Source: an uncultured Verrucomicrobia subdivision 3 bacterium (lineage in GTDB: Bacteria > Verrucomicrobiota > Verrucomicrobiia > Limisphaerales > UBA8199). From it: a DNA stretch of 55,767 nucleotides. Shown in pieces: positions 9,198-18,117 of this stretch; the first letter of the stretch is position 1, and each line of letters begins with the position of its first letter. Where the stretch lies: positions 1-55,767 of the forward strand of contig CAIWMU010000153.1 in the NCBI GenBank assembly GCA_903913865.1. The letters are read 5' to 3'. Below the pieces are notes generated by a model. It saw only the letters and a list, made by a program, of their open reading frames with translations, was not told the DNA's origin and made no database searches. The position numbers and the translations under genes were made by a program.

Positions 9198-9563
9198 CTA
9201 CTGCTTCACAACCTTCACCTGCCCCGTCCGGGCATCATAGGTGATCTTCATGCCATAGGGCGCATCCGGCAGCGCAGGAAGCATCTTCTCCTGCACCAAC
9301 TCATCGAGATCCTTGGGAAAGCGGTCATGGTCCACCTTGAACATCTGGATGGCCTGATTCAAGGTTGCAGTGTCGGCCACCTTGCCCGCCGTCCGCTGCG
9401 CCTTGCCCACCGCCCCAAGGTAATCCACCGGGGCCGTCAGCGGGCTGCTGGAGGCCGAGTTGGTCGGCTCAGCCGATTTCGTCGAACTCTTCTGGCCACA
9501 ACCGGGTGTGCCACACAGGATCGCGGCTCCGAGGAGCGGAACCATGCATCTAGGAATATTCAT
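9198..9563 (-). CDS. Small lipoprotein with pseudopilin-like C-terminus
   Basis: A 121-residue protein from ATG 9563: MNIPRCMVPLLGAAILCG followed by TPGCGQKS, a signal peptide with a possible lipobox, so probably lipid-anchored. A S/T-rich linker (residues about 28-45) leads to a helix and a short domain with LNQAIQMFKVDHDRFPKDLD and ALPDAPYGMKITYDARTGQV. That last part resembles the globular end of type II secretion pseudopilins (a Y/F-P-x-x-L-x-x-L segment then a G-x-x-Y-D-x-x-x-G strand), though no prepilin N-terminus is present. It is divergent from the next gene. The function is unknown; a periplasmic structural role is a guess. Confidence 0.65.
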   Translation of the reverse strand: MNIPRCMVPLLGAAILCGTPGCGQKSSTKSAEPTNSASSSPLTAPVDYLGAVGKAQRTAGKVADTATLNQAIQMFKVDHDRFPKDLDELVQEKMLPALPDAPYGMKITYDARTGQVKVVKQ

Positions 9564-9797
9564 CTCAGTTAAATTAGTGAATCGGGCCTGCCCTGAAAGA
9601 TCCTCGGTTCCCGCTGCCACAGCGGATGGCCCATCCCTTTCAAGGATGTTCAACCTTTTATCCGTTCCGCCACTTTTACAAGTCAAATCTGAAGTGCGCC
9701 GGGCAGGAATACCAACCCCGGGGATTTCACACGCCGCAAAGTCATTTTACAGCCGCACACCGCTGACGTAGTGTGTGATCGTGATCGGCAAAACGTC

Positions 9798-11981
9798 ATG
9801 AATATCCCTCGCGGAGCACTGGCTCTGCTGTTCTTGCTGCTCGGTGCCTGTTACCCCAACTCCACCCGAAGCGCCGATTTTCTGCCACCCCCTCCCCCTG
9901 GCTCCGAATCAGAACTGCTCGAACTGGACAGCATCAGCCAGATTTCAAGGGATTTCGATGGGAACGGCAACGTCATCCACCCGGGGATTGTTTATCTCAG
10001 CAACGCGGTCAGCGGATTCCACTGGTGGGGAGCCATGACCCCCTACCCGGATGCCCCCCGGGAGCGGATTTTTGTGATGTGCTCCACAAACGGGATCCAC
10101 TGGCAGACTCCCCCGGGCGTCTCCAATCCCATCAGCATGTTCACAAATTGGACCCCTGGCTTCCACAAAAGTGTCATGGGCTGGGTGAACTCGAGGGTGG
10201 GTTGGGAGTTGTTCCCCAAGGCAGCTGCCATGTGCGTGGGGGTGACGGCGGACACCGAAATGGTCCAGTTGCCGGATGGCAGGCTGGCAGTCCATTTTTA
10301 TGGCGGCGCCGACATCCAGGGAAGTTCCAACACGGTCGATTTCGTCTTCCGCTGTGTGTCAAAAGACGGTTTGAGCTGGGCAAGGGATCCTGAACTCGTG
10401 CTCTGGAGCACCAACCAGCCGGTCTTGAACTACAAGTTCAAGGACAGCCTCACCGGCCCCAGGATCATCTACGACCACACCGGCACCCTGCGCCTGTTCC
10501 ACCAGTATTACAAGGACTACCGGGAACGTGGCAGCAACTACTACCACGCCTTCAGGATTGCCACCGACACCACGGGGACAAACTGGACCGGCCCGATCCC
10601 CATGCGCGGCATCGCCCGTGGCACCTGGCACTTCGATGTCTGGAGATCCGGCACAGGACCCGCGAGCCAGGAACTCTCCCTGCTGGTGGTGGACCGCAAC
10701 CCGCCCCACTCGGCCTACGAAAACAACTACCTGATGTATCGCAGCCACGACTGCGGCTCGAACTGGGTGCTCCTCTCCCGCGCTCCCGTGCGCCCGTTCC
10801 GCTACACCGGACCGAATGCCTGGGAGGGCAGCCCCATGCACGGAACGGTCTGGTATGCCCCCTCGGTTGTCCCGCTGGGAAATGGCCGCGTGTATCTGTT
10901 CGCCTCGCTGATCTCGCAGGATACCACCAGCAGTGCCTCAGCCCTGGATGAATCCACCACCAAAGCCCGGATTCTACTGGCCAGGGATTATCTCCTGCCC
11001 GACCCGGTCTGGGATCGCAACTACATCGTCCCCGGCCCCTACACCGGCAGACCCACCCTCACGGTGGAAAGCACCACCCAATACCAGCCCACCCTCCTGG
11101 CCCAACAGTCCGGCACCGGCCACGAGGCCTCCGTAGGCATCGGCGGCGCGGGATTGCCCGGGTTCGGCGCCCTGCGACTGTTCGACTCCCCTTTGAAGTT
11201 CGACTACCTCACCGCCAACCTCTGGGGCTCAAGCAATCAATTGACCCTTTCCGTGCCCATGCCCCACAGCTTCGCTGAATGGCGGTTTGGCGGCATCGAT
11301 TCCACCCAGGTGCGCGGCCCCTTCATCATCCCCCACTCCGTGAATGGTGTGATTCAGGGACCCACCCTGATCGTTGGCACATCATCCAATCCGACCCTGC
11401 TCCCCGTGCTGAGCAATTCCGTCATCGCCTTCAACTCCCTCATTGCCTCAAACAAAGTCGAGGCTCCGGTGGTGAGTTCAAAATCGTTCGTCGGAAACGG
11501 GGCGGCCCTCACAAACATCCCCGCCACCGCCGTGGCAGAATTCGTCCGCCCCGCCTCCTGGAGCATCAGCACCAGCCTGCAGCGCCTCTCCCCCTCAGCC
11601 CCGGGACCCGCGCCCCAGTATCTCGAGGATGGCGTTGGGGGGCCCGCCACCGGCACCAATTTTGCCATCAGCATCTCCCTCCCGGAAACCGCCACAAACA
11701 TCACCTGCACATTCTGGGTCTGCCACACGAACCTGCCCACTACCACCACAAACACCTTCAACCTCTACTGGCATACCAGCAACGGCCGCATGAGCCAGGG
11801 TGCCCCCTTCACAACAGCGATCAGGAACGTGACCCTGTTCACCAACAGCCTGCAGCCCGTCTCCTTCACCCTCTCCGGCCCCCTCACCAATTGCCCCCAC
11901 ACCCTCCGCCTGACCCTCGGCCCCTCCGCCAACCCAGGCAACCGCTGGATCGCCGGCCCGCTCAAGCTGGTTTACCGATAG
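9798..11981 (+). CDS. Beta-propeller lipoprotein with phage-tail-like C-terminal segment
   Basis: A 727-residue exported protein. The start at 9798 gives MNIPRGALALLFLLLGAC, a clear lipobox. Residues about 40-440 read as a sialidase or GH43-like propeller, with repeated W- and D-rich strands such as STNGIHWQTPPG, SKDGLSWARDPELVLW and SHDCGSNWVLLSRAPV, but no catalytic set that I can name. Around residue 550 comes VEAPVVSSKSFVGNGAALTN followed by IPATAV, a pattern common in phage tail-fibre and trimeric adhesin stalks. The C-terminal 150 residues are T/N-rich beta structure. Possible roles are carbohydrate binding or hydrolysis at the cell surface. A REP half-element follows the stop. Confidence 0.7.
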   Translation: MNIPRGALALLFLLLGACYPNSTRSADFLPPPPPGSESELLELDSISQISRDFDGNGNVIHPGIVYLSNAVSGFHWWGAMTPYPDAPRERIFVMCSTNGIHWQTPPGVSNPISMFTNWTPGFHKSVMGWVNSRVGWELFPKAAAMCVGVTADTEMVQLPDGRLAVHFYGGADIQGSSNTVDFVFRCVSKDGLSWARDPELVLWSTNQPVLNYKFKDSLTGPRIIYDHTGTLRLFHQYYKDYRERGSNYYHAFRIATDTTGTNWTGPIPMRGIARGTWHFDVWRSGTGPASQELSLLVVDRNPPHSAYENNYLMYRSHDCGSNWVLLSRAPVRPFRYTGPNAWEGSPMHGTVWYAPSVVPLGNGRVYLFASLISQDTTSSASALDESTTKARILLARDYLLPDPVWDRNYIVPGPYTGRPTLTVESTTQYQPTLLAQQSGTGHEASVGIGGAGLPGFGALRLFDSPLKFDYLTANLWGSSNQLTLSVPMPHSFAEWRFGGIDSTQVRGPFIIPHSVNGVIQGPTLIVGTSSNPTLLPVLSNSVIAFNSLIASNKVEAPVVSSKSFVGNGAALTNIPATAVAEFVRPASWSISTSLQRLSPSAPGPAPQYLEDGVGGPATGTNFAISISLPETATNITCTFWVCHTNLPTTTTNTFNLYWHTSNGRMSQGAPFTTAIRNVTLFTNSLQPVSFTLSGPLTNCPHTLRLTLGPSANPGNRWIAGPLKLVYR

Positions 11982-11985
11982 AAAA

Positions 11986-12006
11986 GGGGTCAGTCCTCAC
12001 TATTGA
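11986..12006. repeat. REP-like half-element
   Basis: GGGGTCAGTCCTCACTATTG directly follows the stop of the propeller lipoprotein gene. It matches the left arm of the palindromes at 8985, 9079 and 32845, but the right arm (ACTGACCCC) is missing, so this copy is truncated. Confidence 0.65.
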
Positions 12007-12450
12007 CAGTTGGCAAAATCGGATCCCCTCCTGAGGCCTCCGAACCGGATTCAAGTGGCGGACCGGGCATCCTACCGGAGCTTCAGGTCCATATCATCCC
12101 ATCCATCAGGATTCCATCGGGCGAGACCGGGCCTGCGGCGCGCGATCCATTTCGGCATCCCAATCCTCAGCCGATGGGCGGGCTGGCCTATTCGCGGCCC
12201 GTTGGCCCTCCAACATGACCAGCAACCCGCATCCCACCCGGTGTCGCACCCTCAACTCTTCCTGCAAAAGGATTAGCATCAAGGCCTTTACAATCGATTC
12301 TTAAGGCCCGAGCTCTTGCGGAAAACCAACCCATTCTCTCCATCCGCTCCGGGGAACACAAACCACCACCCCCTGACCAACAAGCCGGAATGCGCCACCC
12401 CTTATAACAAGGAGCAGCAGCACCCCAGAGATTGGGTCCGCCTCTGGAAC
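12007..12450. other. Intergenic region, nothing recognised
   Basis: About 440 bp between two convergent genes. Short ORFs exist on both strands but have no family character or ribosome-binding site. No RNA gene or clear terminator was seen. Confidence 0.5.
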
Positions 12451-15400
12451 TTAAGGAACCAGACGGGCCTGCTCCGAACGCTCCCACAGACGAATATAGT
12501 CCTCAGCCGAGTTGAAAAGGGGCTTCAGATCTTCTCGGTCGAGACCGCAGTTCTTCAGATCCTGAAGAAAGTCGGGGAGCATTCCGAAGTGTGCCATGCC
12601 GTCCAGGTTGATGTCCCAATCCTTCACAAATGGCTTGGCAGGATCATTCTCGACAACACAGCTCATGGTGCAGCGATGGAGAGGAACGTTGCTGCCTTGC
12701 ATATCGTTCCATTTGCCCCAAATCGGAAGGAGCTTGTCGTAAATTTGCGCGACTCTCAAATCGTCACCCATCCGCGGCACCAATCCGTTCCTGACGTAAT
12801 ATCCTGCCCGCACCTCGTGGGGGGAGTCTCCAGGAATCAAGGGAGGGAGGTCGATAAGCGCTGCCGCCAACTGGGCCTCGTCCCGGGTCCTCATTCCCCT
12901 GCTCAAATATTTTATCCGTTCTGTGCGCGGCTTCGGATACGCAACATGATCAGGATCTGCTCCCGACTGGAATAATGCGATGGCCTCCCAATACTCCTTT
13001 TGATCACCATCATACAGCGGAGAGGCGGAATTGGGGCCCTGAAAGCGGTGCTCCCGATAGTCATTGATCGGCTCGGCGTAACGGACACCGTTTCTCTGGT
13101 TTCGAAGGTTGACCGCGCGGGCCCCCTTGCGAAGATCATCCTCCTTCACCACGAATGCCGCTTTCATCCCAAATCGCGGACCTGATCCATGGATCAAACC
13201 TCCGAAATCCGTCGCAAGGCCAACATTCCGACCACCCATATGGTCAATCGCATAGAGATAGGATTGTGCCCATGTCTTCGCAGATCCGGGCATGTCTACA
13301 GCCACCTTGGTTCCCCATGCGCGAAAATCCTTGGCGATTGTGATCGGGGAAACCATGCCATTCATTGCGCGCAAGCGGGCCACCAGCGTCGGCGTCAAGT
13401 CGCTCTCAGCAGCCTTCTTATCGATGATGGATGTCTCGGCTCCATTCCATGCCAGCTCGGTGAAACCGCTGTGCCCCGAAATGACAGGATAATGCTGGGC
13501 CTCAGCCAGATCAAGAACCCCGCCTTTTGTGACAAGCCCCATGTGATCGATATCTATCACCATTCCATGACGCATCATCCCGCGGATGAACGTTGTGCCC
13601 GCTGGCTGGAGCGGGCGGGCGTTAATATTCGCGCCACCAGAATAGATCGGAGCTGGCGGGAATGCGGCAACACCCAGAAAGAAGGATCCCACCTGCATGA
13701 AACCGGAAGCTTCGAAGCGCCACTCGAGGGGATCCGTGATCCCCACAGTCGCGGGGTTCAACGCGACAGGATAACTCCCATTAAGATACCAGCTGTTGTA
13801 AATCCAAAGTGAGTTGTAGAAGGCAAACCCTCCGTATGGATTGTCCCCCAGGTGCATCATGAACAGATGCCGGACTCCCAGCCGTGTGTAGGCATCTGCG
13901 ATGGAATTGTTGATGGCCGCATCCGTGGTGCCTGCACCCGGCACCAAAAATGGCCTGTCCTGCTCAATCCCCAACACGATGGCCAGTTTGCCTGAATGGA
14001 TGATCCGCCGCGCATCCCTTGGCGTGAGCGCGATTTCCATAAAGTCAAAGTTCGCAGCTGCCATGGCCTTGATGGCCCGGATCTGCGCCTCAGCCACCGG
14101 AATATCCCCTTTGTCATCGCCCGTTGAAAAGTACATATCCGCCAGGATGCGGGCGTGAACCGCATGAGCGACCATGAGCCTCAGCCCACCCTGCCACGCA
14201 CGCCGAATCCAATCGATATACATTTGCTGGTGAACACCCTGTTCAAGAACACTGGGCCAGCCGTCGAAACCATATTGATAGCCACCGGTGGCATGCCCCG
14301 TAGTGCCCACCAATTGAGCCAGCAGGATGGACGGCGCACAAACCGGACCAAAAGGGATGCAACCGCCAGCCCCACCCACTCGATGACTGGTTTCGCAACT
14401 CTGCAGGGCATCCTGCGGCTCACCAACACAGCAACCCGAAATAAGCTGCCCGCCAAATCCTAGGTTGGCCACGGGGTGCGTATGCGTGTCGGCCACCCCC
14501 CAGACGGGAGCATCCTGATCCCGATAGATGCCACCCACCGAGATGAGATCCGGTCGTGGATCCGCTGTTGAAAACCGGAAGTCGTCCACGTTGATATGGC
14601 CTTTCGGTGAGTTGTCAACGATACGAACGTGCACGATGTGGTTGAGCACGTTGTCCAGATTCACGACATGCCGCCTCATCATCTCCTTGTCTCCATCCAA
14701 CACGTAGGCCGTGGATATGCGAAAAAAACCTCCCCCAGCATCGGCATAGGCATACCTCCACACCGTTCGCTCCAAATCGTTGTTCGGTCTGGCATCAATT
14801 TCCACGTACGGTATATCTGAGACCGTGTGTGGGGCACTGAACCCACCGCCTATGAGGAATGACACCCAGGGCTGCCCCAGGCGGAAATCAGGCGAGGTGA
14901 GGGTGCCCGTGTGTGTGTCCAAAGGCGTCGGATCTTCAACAAGAGGCGACCCCTGTTCGGGATGTTGCTGCCCTGTGCCAATCCAATAATCACCATGATG
15001 TCCGAGATGGACCCGGACATTCCAGTAATCACCTCCTATACGATTCACCAGGTCGGAAGTCTCGGTCTGACTCTTCAGATACGCCTCGCCCCAGACCGGT
15101 TGATTACCAAACGCATCTCCCGTTGCGGTCCAGCCGACCAAACCCAGCTCAAAGTCCCAATTCAGGAACCCGCTCAGATTTGGTCTGACCCGGTAAAAGC
15201 GTGACGGGGCCAGGCTTGTGTCCTGCACGGTTGCAACCTGCGGAATTCCCCGGGGTTGTTCCGTGGACAATTGATTCCACTCCGGTTGGGTGGCCGAACT
15301 CAAGACGTCAGCATACTCCACCAGATAGGGGTGAAAGGGTTCCGCCAAAAATTGAAACTGAACCTGCCCACCCGTTCTTAGGCCGGCGGCAGAAACCTTC

Positions 15401-16557
15401 GGCGCGAGCGGTGGCGGGGTGTTGGGGACACTCACGACCAGCACCATGTCACTCGCAATCTGACCGGAGGCGGTGTTGATGACCACCGCACCGCTTGACC
15501 CGTTCTTTGGTATTACCAGTTCTATCTCGCTCGCACTCAAGACGGTAAACTCGACTGGCACCGCCGCAAGATAAACCCTCTGCGTCCCCCCAAAGCCTCC
15601 TCCCCGAATGCGAATCTTGTCGCCATATTTGCCCTGCCACTCAGAAAATCCATCTATCCGAGGCATTCTCGGCTCGGTAAGAACATCCCAGTCGTCCTCG
15701 CTGGTCGTGGATCCATTGGCCGTCTGAATCGTTATGGATCCTGACCCTGCACCCGCTGGCACTTTGACCACTACCGACGTCTCGTCCACTTGATGAAACT
15801 CCGCTGGCATCCCACCGAAAAGCACATTCTTTATCCCAGTCAGGGAACTGCCGGTGATCACAACATCTGTTCCGTTCGAACCCTTGTTTGGTTTAAATGA
15901 AATGATTTGTGGTAACGGCACTGGCAGCGTGACATTGAATACCTCCGGACTCTTGGATGCGCCCATCTGCGTCATGATCTGAATCGGGCCACTCTGCGCT
16001 TTGGGTGGCACGGTGACCACGATCCGGTTGTTCTTCAGGACTACAAATTCCGCATCCGCACCGCCCACCAAGACCGCCGTCGTGCCAATAAAATTCGTTC
16101 CTCTCAGGAAGATCTTGAGACCAGGGGGGCCTGAGATCGGATCAACAGCCACGATGACGGGAACCTCACTGGGAAGAATCACTGTGAAGACACCCTGACT
16201 CTGCACCACACTGTCAGCAGCATAAATTTCGATGGGACCACTGGCCGCAGCCTCAGGCACGGTCACGATCAAATGCTGACCGTTATCGATCAGGAAATCG
16301 CACCCATAGCCACCTACGAAGAGAAGTTTCGTCTGATCCAGATTCTTACCTGTAACGCTGATCTTGTCACCTGGATGGCCGCTGCTCGGGGCAAAATCAT
16401 AAATGATTGGCATCGCCTGCAACTGTACCTGCATCAACATAAAACAACACAGAACAACCCCAAACAATCCCCGCCATAGCGCATGCCATTTTTGATGAAA
16501 ACCGTGGAGTGCAGACAATAGGTGACCAGACCTGATTTGGGGAGATTTGGTATACAT
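12451..16557 (-). CDS. Secreted four-IPT/TIG, M19 dipeptidase-like protein
   Basis: A 1368-residue exported protein. A long N-terminal signal (WRGLFGVVLCCFMLMQVQLQ then AMP) is followed by four IPT/TIG Ig-like domains at about residues 50-130, 133-212, 215-293 and 297-377, each with a P-x-I..F/V-x-P-x-x-G..G-x-x-F/L pattern. Residues about 380-670 are a beta-sandwich region. From about 680 comes a metal-dependent hydrolase of the peptidase M19 (renal dipeptidase) type: GVADTHTHP as metal ligands, MVIDIDHMG, VISGHSGFTEL and GLATDFGG. M19 enzymes cut dipeptides or related amides with a binuclear zinc site. The start may lie further in, because a strong promoter overlaps this ATG. Confidence 0.8.
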   Translation of the reverse strand: MYTKSPQIRSGHLLSALHGFHQKWHALWRGLFGVVLCCFMLMQVQLQAMPIIYDFAPSSGHPGDKISVTGKNLDQTKLLFVGGYGCDFLIDNGQHLIVTVPEAAASGPIEIYAADSVVQSQGVFTVILPSEVPVIVAVDPISGPPGLKIFLRGTNFIGTTAVLVGGADAEFVVLKNNRIVVTVPPKAQSGPIQIMTQMGASKSPEVFNVTLPVPLPQIISFKPNKGSNGTDVVITGSSLTGIKNVLFGGMPAEFHQVDETSVVVKVPAGAGSGSITIQTANGSTTSEDDWDVLTEPRMPRIDGFSEWQGKYGDKIRIRGGGFGGTQRVYLAAVPVEFTVLSASEIELVIPKNGSSGAVVINTASGQIASDMVLVVSVPNTPPPLAPKVSAAGLRTGGQVQFQFLAEPFHPYLVEYADVLSSATQPEWNQLSTEQPRGIPQVATVQDTSLAPSRFYRVRPNLSGFLNWDFELGLVGWTATGDAFGNQPVWGEAYLKSQTETSDLVNRIGGDYWNVRVHLGHHGDYWIGTGQQHPEQGSPLVEDPTPLDTHTGTLTSPDFRLGQPWVSFLIGGGFSAPHTVSDIPYVEIDARPNNDLERTVWRYAYADAGGGFFRISTAYVLDGDKEMMRRHVVNLDNVLNHIVHVRIVDNSPKGHINVDDFRFSTADPRPDLISVGGIYRDQDAPVWGVADTHTHPVANLGFGGQLISGCCVGEPQDALQSCETSHRVGGAGGCIPFGPVCAPSILLAQLVGTTGHATGGYQYGFDGWPSVLEQGVHQQMYIDWIRRAWQGGLRLMVAHAVHARILADMYFSTGDDKGDIPVAEAQIRAIKAMAAANFDFMEIALTPRDARRIIHSGKLAIVLGIEQDRPFLVPGAGTTDAAINNSIADAYTRLGVRHLFMMHLGDNPYGGFAFYNSLWIYNSWYLNGSYPVALNPATVGITDPLEWRFEASGFMQVGSFFLGVAAFPPAPIYSGGANINARPLQPAGTTFIRGMMRHGMVIDIDHMGLVTKGGVLDLAEAQHYPVISGHSGFTELAWNGAETSIIDKKAAESDLTPTLVARLRAMNGMVSPITIAKDFRAWGTKVAVDMPGSAKTWAQSYLYAIDHMGGRNVGLATDFGGLIHGSGPRFGMKAAFVVKEDDLRKGARAVNLRNQRNGVRYAEPINDYREHRFQGPNSASPLYDGDQKEYWEAIALFQSGADPDHVAYPKPRTERIKYLSRGMRTRDEAQLAAALIDLPPLIPGDSPHEVRAGYYVRNGLVPRMGDDLRVAQIYDKLLPIWGKWNDMQGSNVPLHRCTMSCVVENDPAKPFVKDWDINLDGMAHFGMLPDFLQDLKNCGLDREDLKPLFNSAEDYIRLWERSEQARLVP

Positions 16558-16564
16558 TATTCAT

Positions 16565-16593
16565 TTTATAAATCCGACATAAGCCGATGTCAA
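16565..16593 (-). promoter_or_regulatory. Sigma-70-type promoter for the IPT/M19 gene
   Basis: On the minus strand TTGACA and TATAAA are separated by exactly 17 bp. The spacer holds a small inverted repeat (GACAT/ATGTC) that could be an operator. The -10 box ends 8 bp before the annotated ATG at 16557, so the message would be leaderless or the true start would lie downstream. Confidence 0.6.
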
Positions 16594-16984
16594 GGGCCAT
16601 ATTTATTTAGACAAATGTTTCTGATTAGCTCCATTTAGCATCCAATCCCCCCACCCCGACCTGGCCGGGAGGCTCCACAACCATGCAGCCAGGCGTCCGG
16701 ATCGTTGTTCCAGAGTTGCGCGCATGCCTCCCCCAGGACACAACGCCTCCGGGCACCACACCACCCTCCCGGTGCTCAGCGGCAAACTGCAGTGCGTTGC
16801 CAACCGGAGTTCGGAAACCATTGGGACGCCCCGGAGCAAATCCAGAAATCGACTGATCATCTGGAGTTTTCATCCCGCCTCGATTTATGTCCCTCCCTCA
16901 AATCGATTGTCATCAGGGCCTTTTCGTTGTATTCCTATGGTCCGGGCTGTTGCGGAAAACCAGCCTGGAAGAAACCAAAACCGC
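16594..16984. other. Upstream region of the LuxE-like gene, nothing recognised
   Basis: About 390 bp between the promoter of the minus-strand IPT/M19 gene and the LuxE-like start. The LuxE frame stays open back to 16724, but those residues are not family-like. No clear promoter or RNA seen. Confidence 0.4.
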
Positions 16985-18097
16985 ATGTGTTCAGACAATT
17001 CAATTGGAGCGTTCATCGCCCGGCTCAAGGGCGTGATGGCTGTTCATCCCGTGGCAGGCATCGACTCCGATAGCCATTTCAACACGCTCGCGATGGAATT
17101 GTTTTCCCTGCAATCGGAACATAACCCGATCTACCGCCTCCTCTGCGAGCGCAGTGGAAAGACCACGCGCACCGTTTCCCACTGGTCGGAAATCCCCACG
17201 GTGCCCACCTCCGCATTCAAGGAGTGGGACATCACAAGCATCCCCACCGGGGAACGATCCCGCTGGTTTTGCTCCAGTGGCACCACCGACCAGCGCCCAA
17301 GCCGCCATCTGCACAGCACTGCATCCCTTTCGATTTACGAGCACTCTCTATGGCCACCCTTCCAACAGCATCTCCTGCCTGAGGGGTGCGCTTTTGGGCA
17401 GGGCCTGTCATGGATCAGCCTTACCCCTCCGTCGCATCTGGCTCCGCATTCCTCGCTCATTCACATGTTCTCCACGATCCGCGCAAGGGTGGAACCTGCA
17501 TCCTTTCACTGGTGCAGCAGGGTCGGCCCTTCCGGGGATTGGGAACTCCATCCGCAGGAGGTCCTGTCCGCCCTGAACGAGGCCTGCGCAAAGCAAACTC
17601 CTGTCGTGCTGCTCGGAACCGCGTTTCTATTTCTGAACCTGCTGGATGCGATGGATGCCCCGGTTACCCGCCTTCACCTTCCCCCGGGCTCGCGCATTCT
17701 CGAGACGGGGGGTTACAAGGGCAGAACGCGTTCCGTTCCAAAGGCGGAGCTGCACAGCCTTTTGTGCTCCCGGCTCGGACTGCCTCAATCCAATATCATT
17801 ACCGAATATGGCATGGCTGAATTATCCTCCCAGGCCTACGACCGGATCTGCGGCCATAAAGCTGGCACCCCCCTGCACTTCCCGCCCTGGGCGCGGGCGC
17901 GAATCATCTCCCCGGAGACCGGCGTGGAAGCTATGGATGGCAAAGCGGGTCTGCTGCAAATTTTTGACCTGGCAAATGTCCATTCCGTCTTGGCGATCCA
18001 GACAGAGGATCTGGCAGTGCGCCGGGGGGACGGCTTTGAACTGATCGGCCGCCAACCCCGGGCCGAGGCACGCGGATGCTCCCTGATGGCACCCTGA
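16985..18097 (+). CDS. LuxE-like acyl-protein synthetase
   Basis: A 370-residue member of the LuxE family, which activates a fatty acid as acyl-AMP and passes it to a protein cysteine for reduction by LuxC. Motifs seen are VPTSAFKEWDI, WFCSSGTTDQRPSRHLHS (AMP-binding loop), LETGGYKGRTRSV and ITEYGMAELSSQAYDRICG, the most diagnostic segment. The chosen start ATG 16985 (MCSDNSIGAFIARL) gives the usual family length; the upstream extension is rejected. The LuxC-like gene begins 20 bp after the stop. No luxAB or luxD lies nearby, so the product is presumably a fatty aldehyde or alcohol for some other use. Confidence 0.85.
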   Translation: MCSDNSIGAFIARLKGVMAVHPVAGIDSDSHFNTLAMELFSLQSEHNPIYRLLCERSGKTTRTVSHWSEIPTVPTSAFKEWDITSIPTGERSRWFCSSGTTDQRPSRHLHSTASLSIYEHSLWPPFQQHLLPEGCAFGQGLSWISLTPPSHLAPHSSLIHMFSTIRARVEPASFHWCSRVGPSGDWELHPQEVLSALNEACAKQTPVVLLGTAFLFLNLLDAMDAPVTRLHLPPGSRILETGGYKGRTRSVPKAELHSLLCSRLGLPQSNIITEYGMAELSSQAYDRICGHKAGTPLHFPPWARARIISPETGVEAMDGKAGLLQIFDLANVHSVLAIQTEDLAVRRGDGFELIGRQPRAEARGCSLMAP

Positions 18098-18117
18098 ACA
18101 CAACCCACCCACATCCC

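Noticed and set aside
12003-12276. Short plus-strand ORFs after the REP half-element
   Set aside because: P/R/S-rich random-like composition, in a gap between convergent genes.
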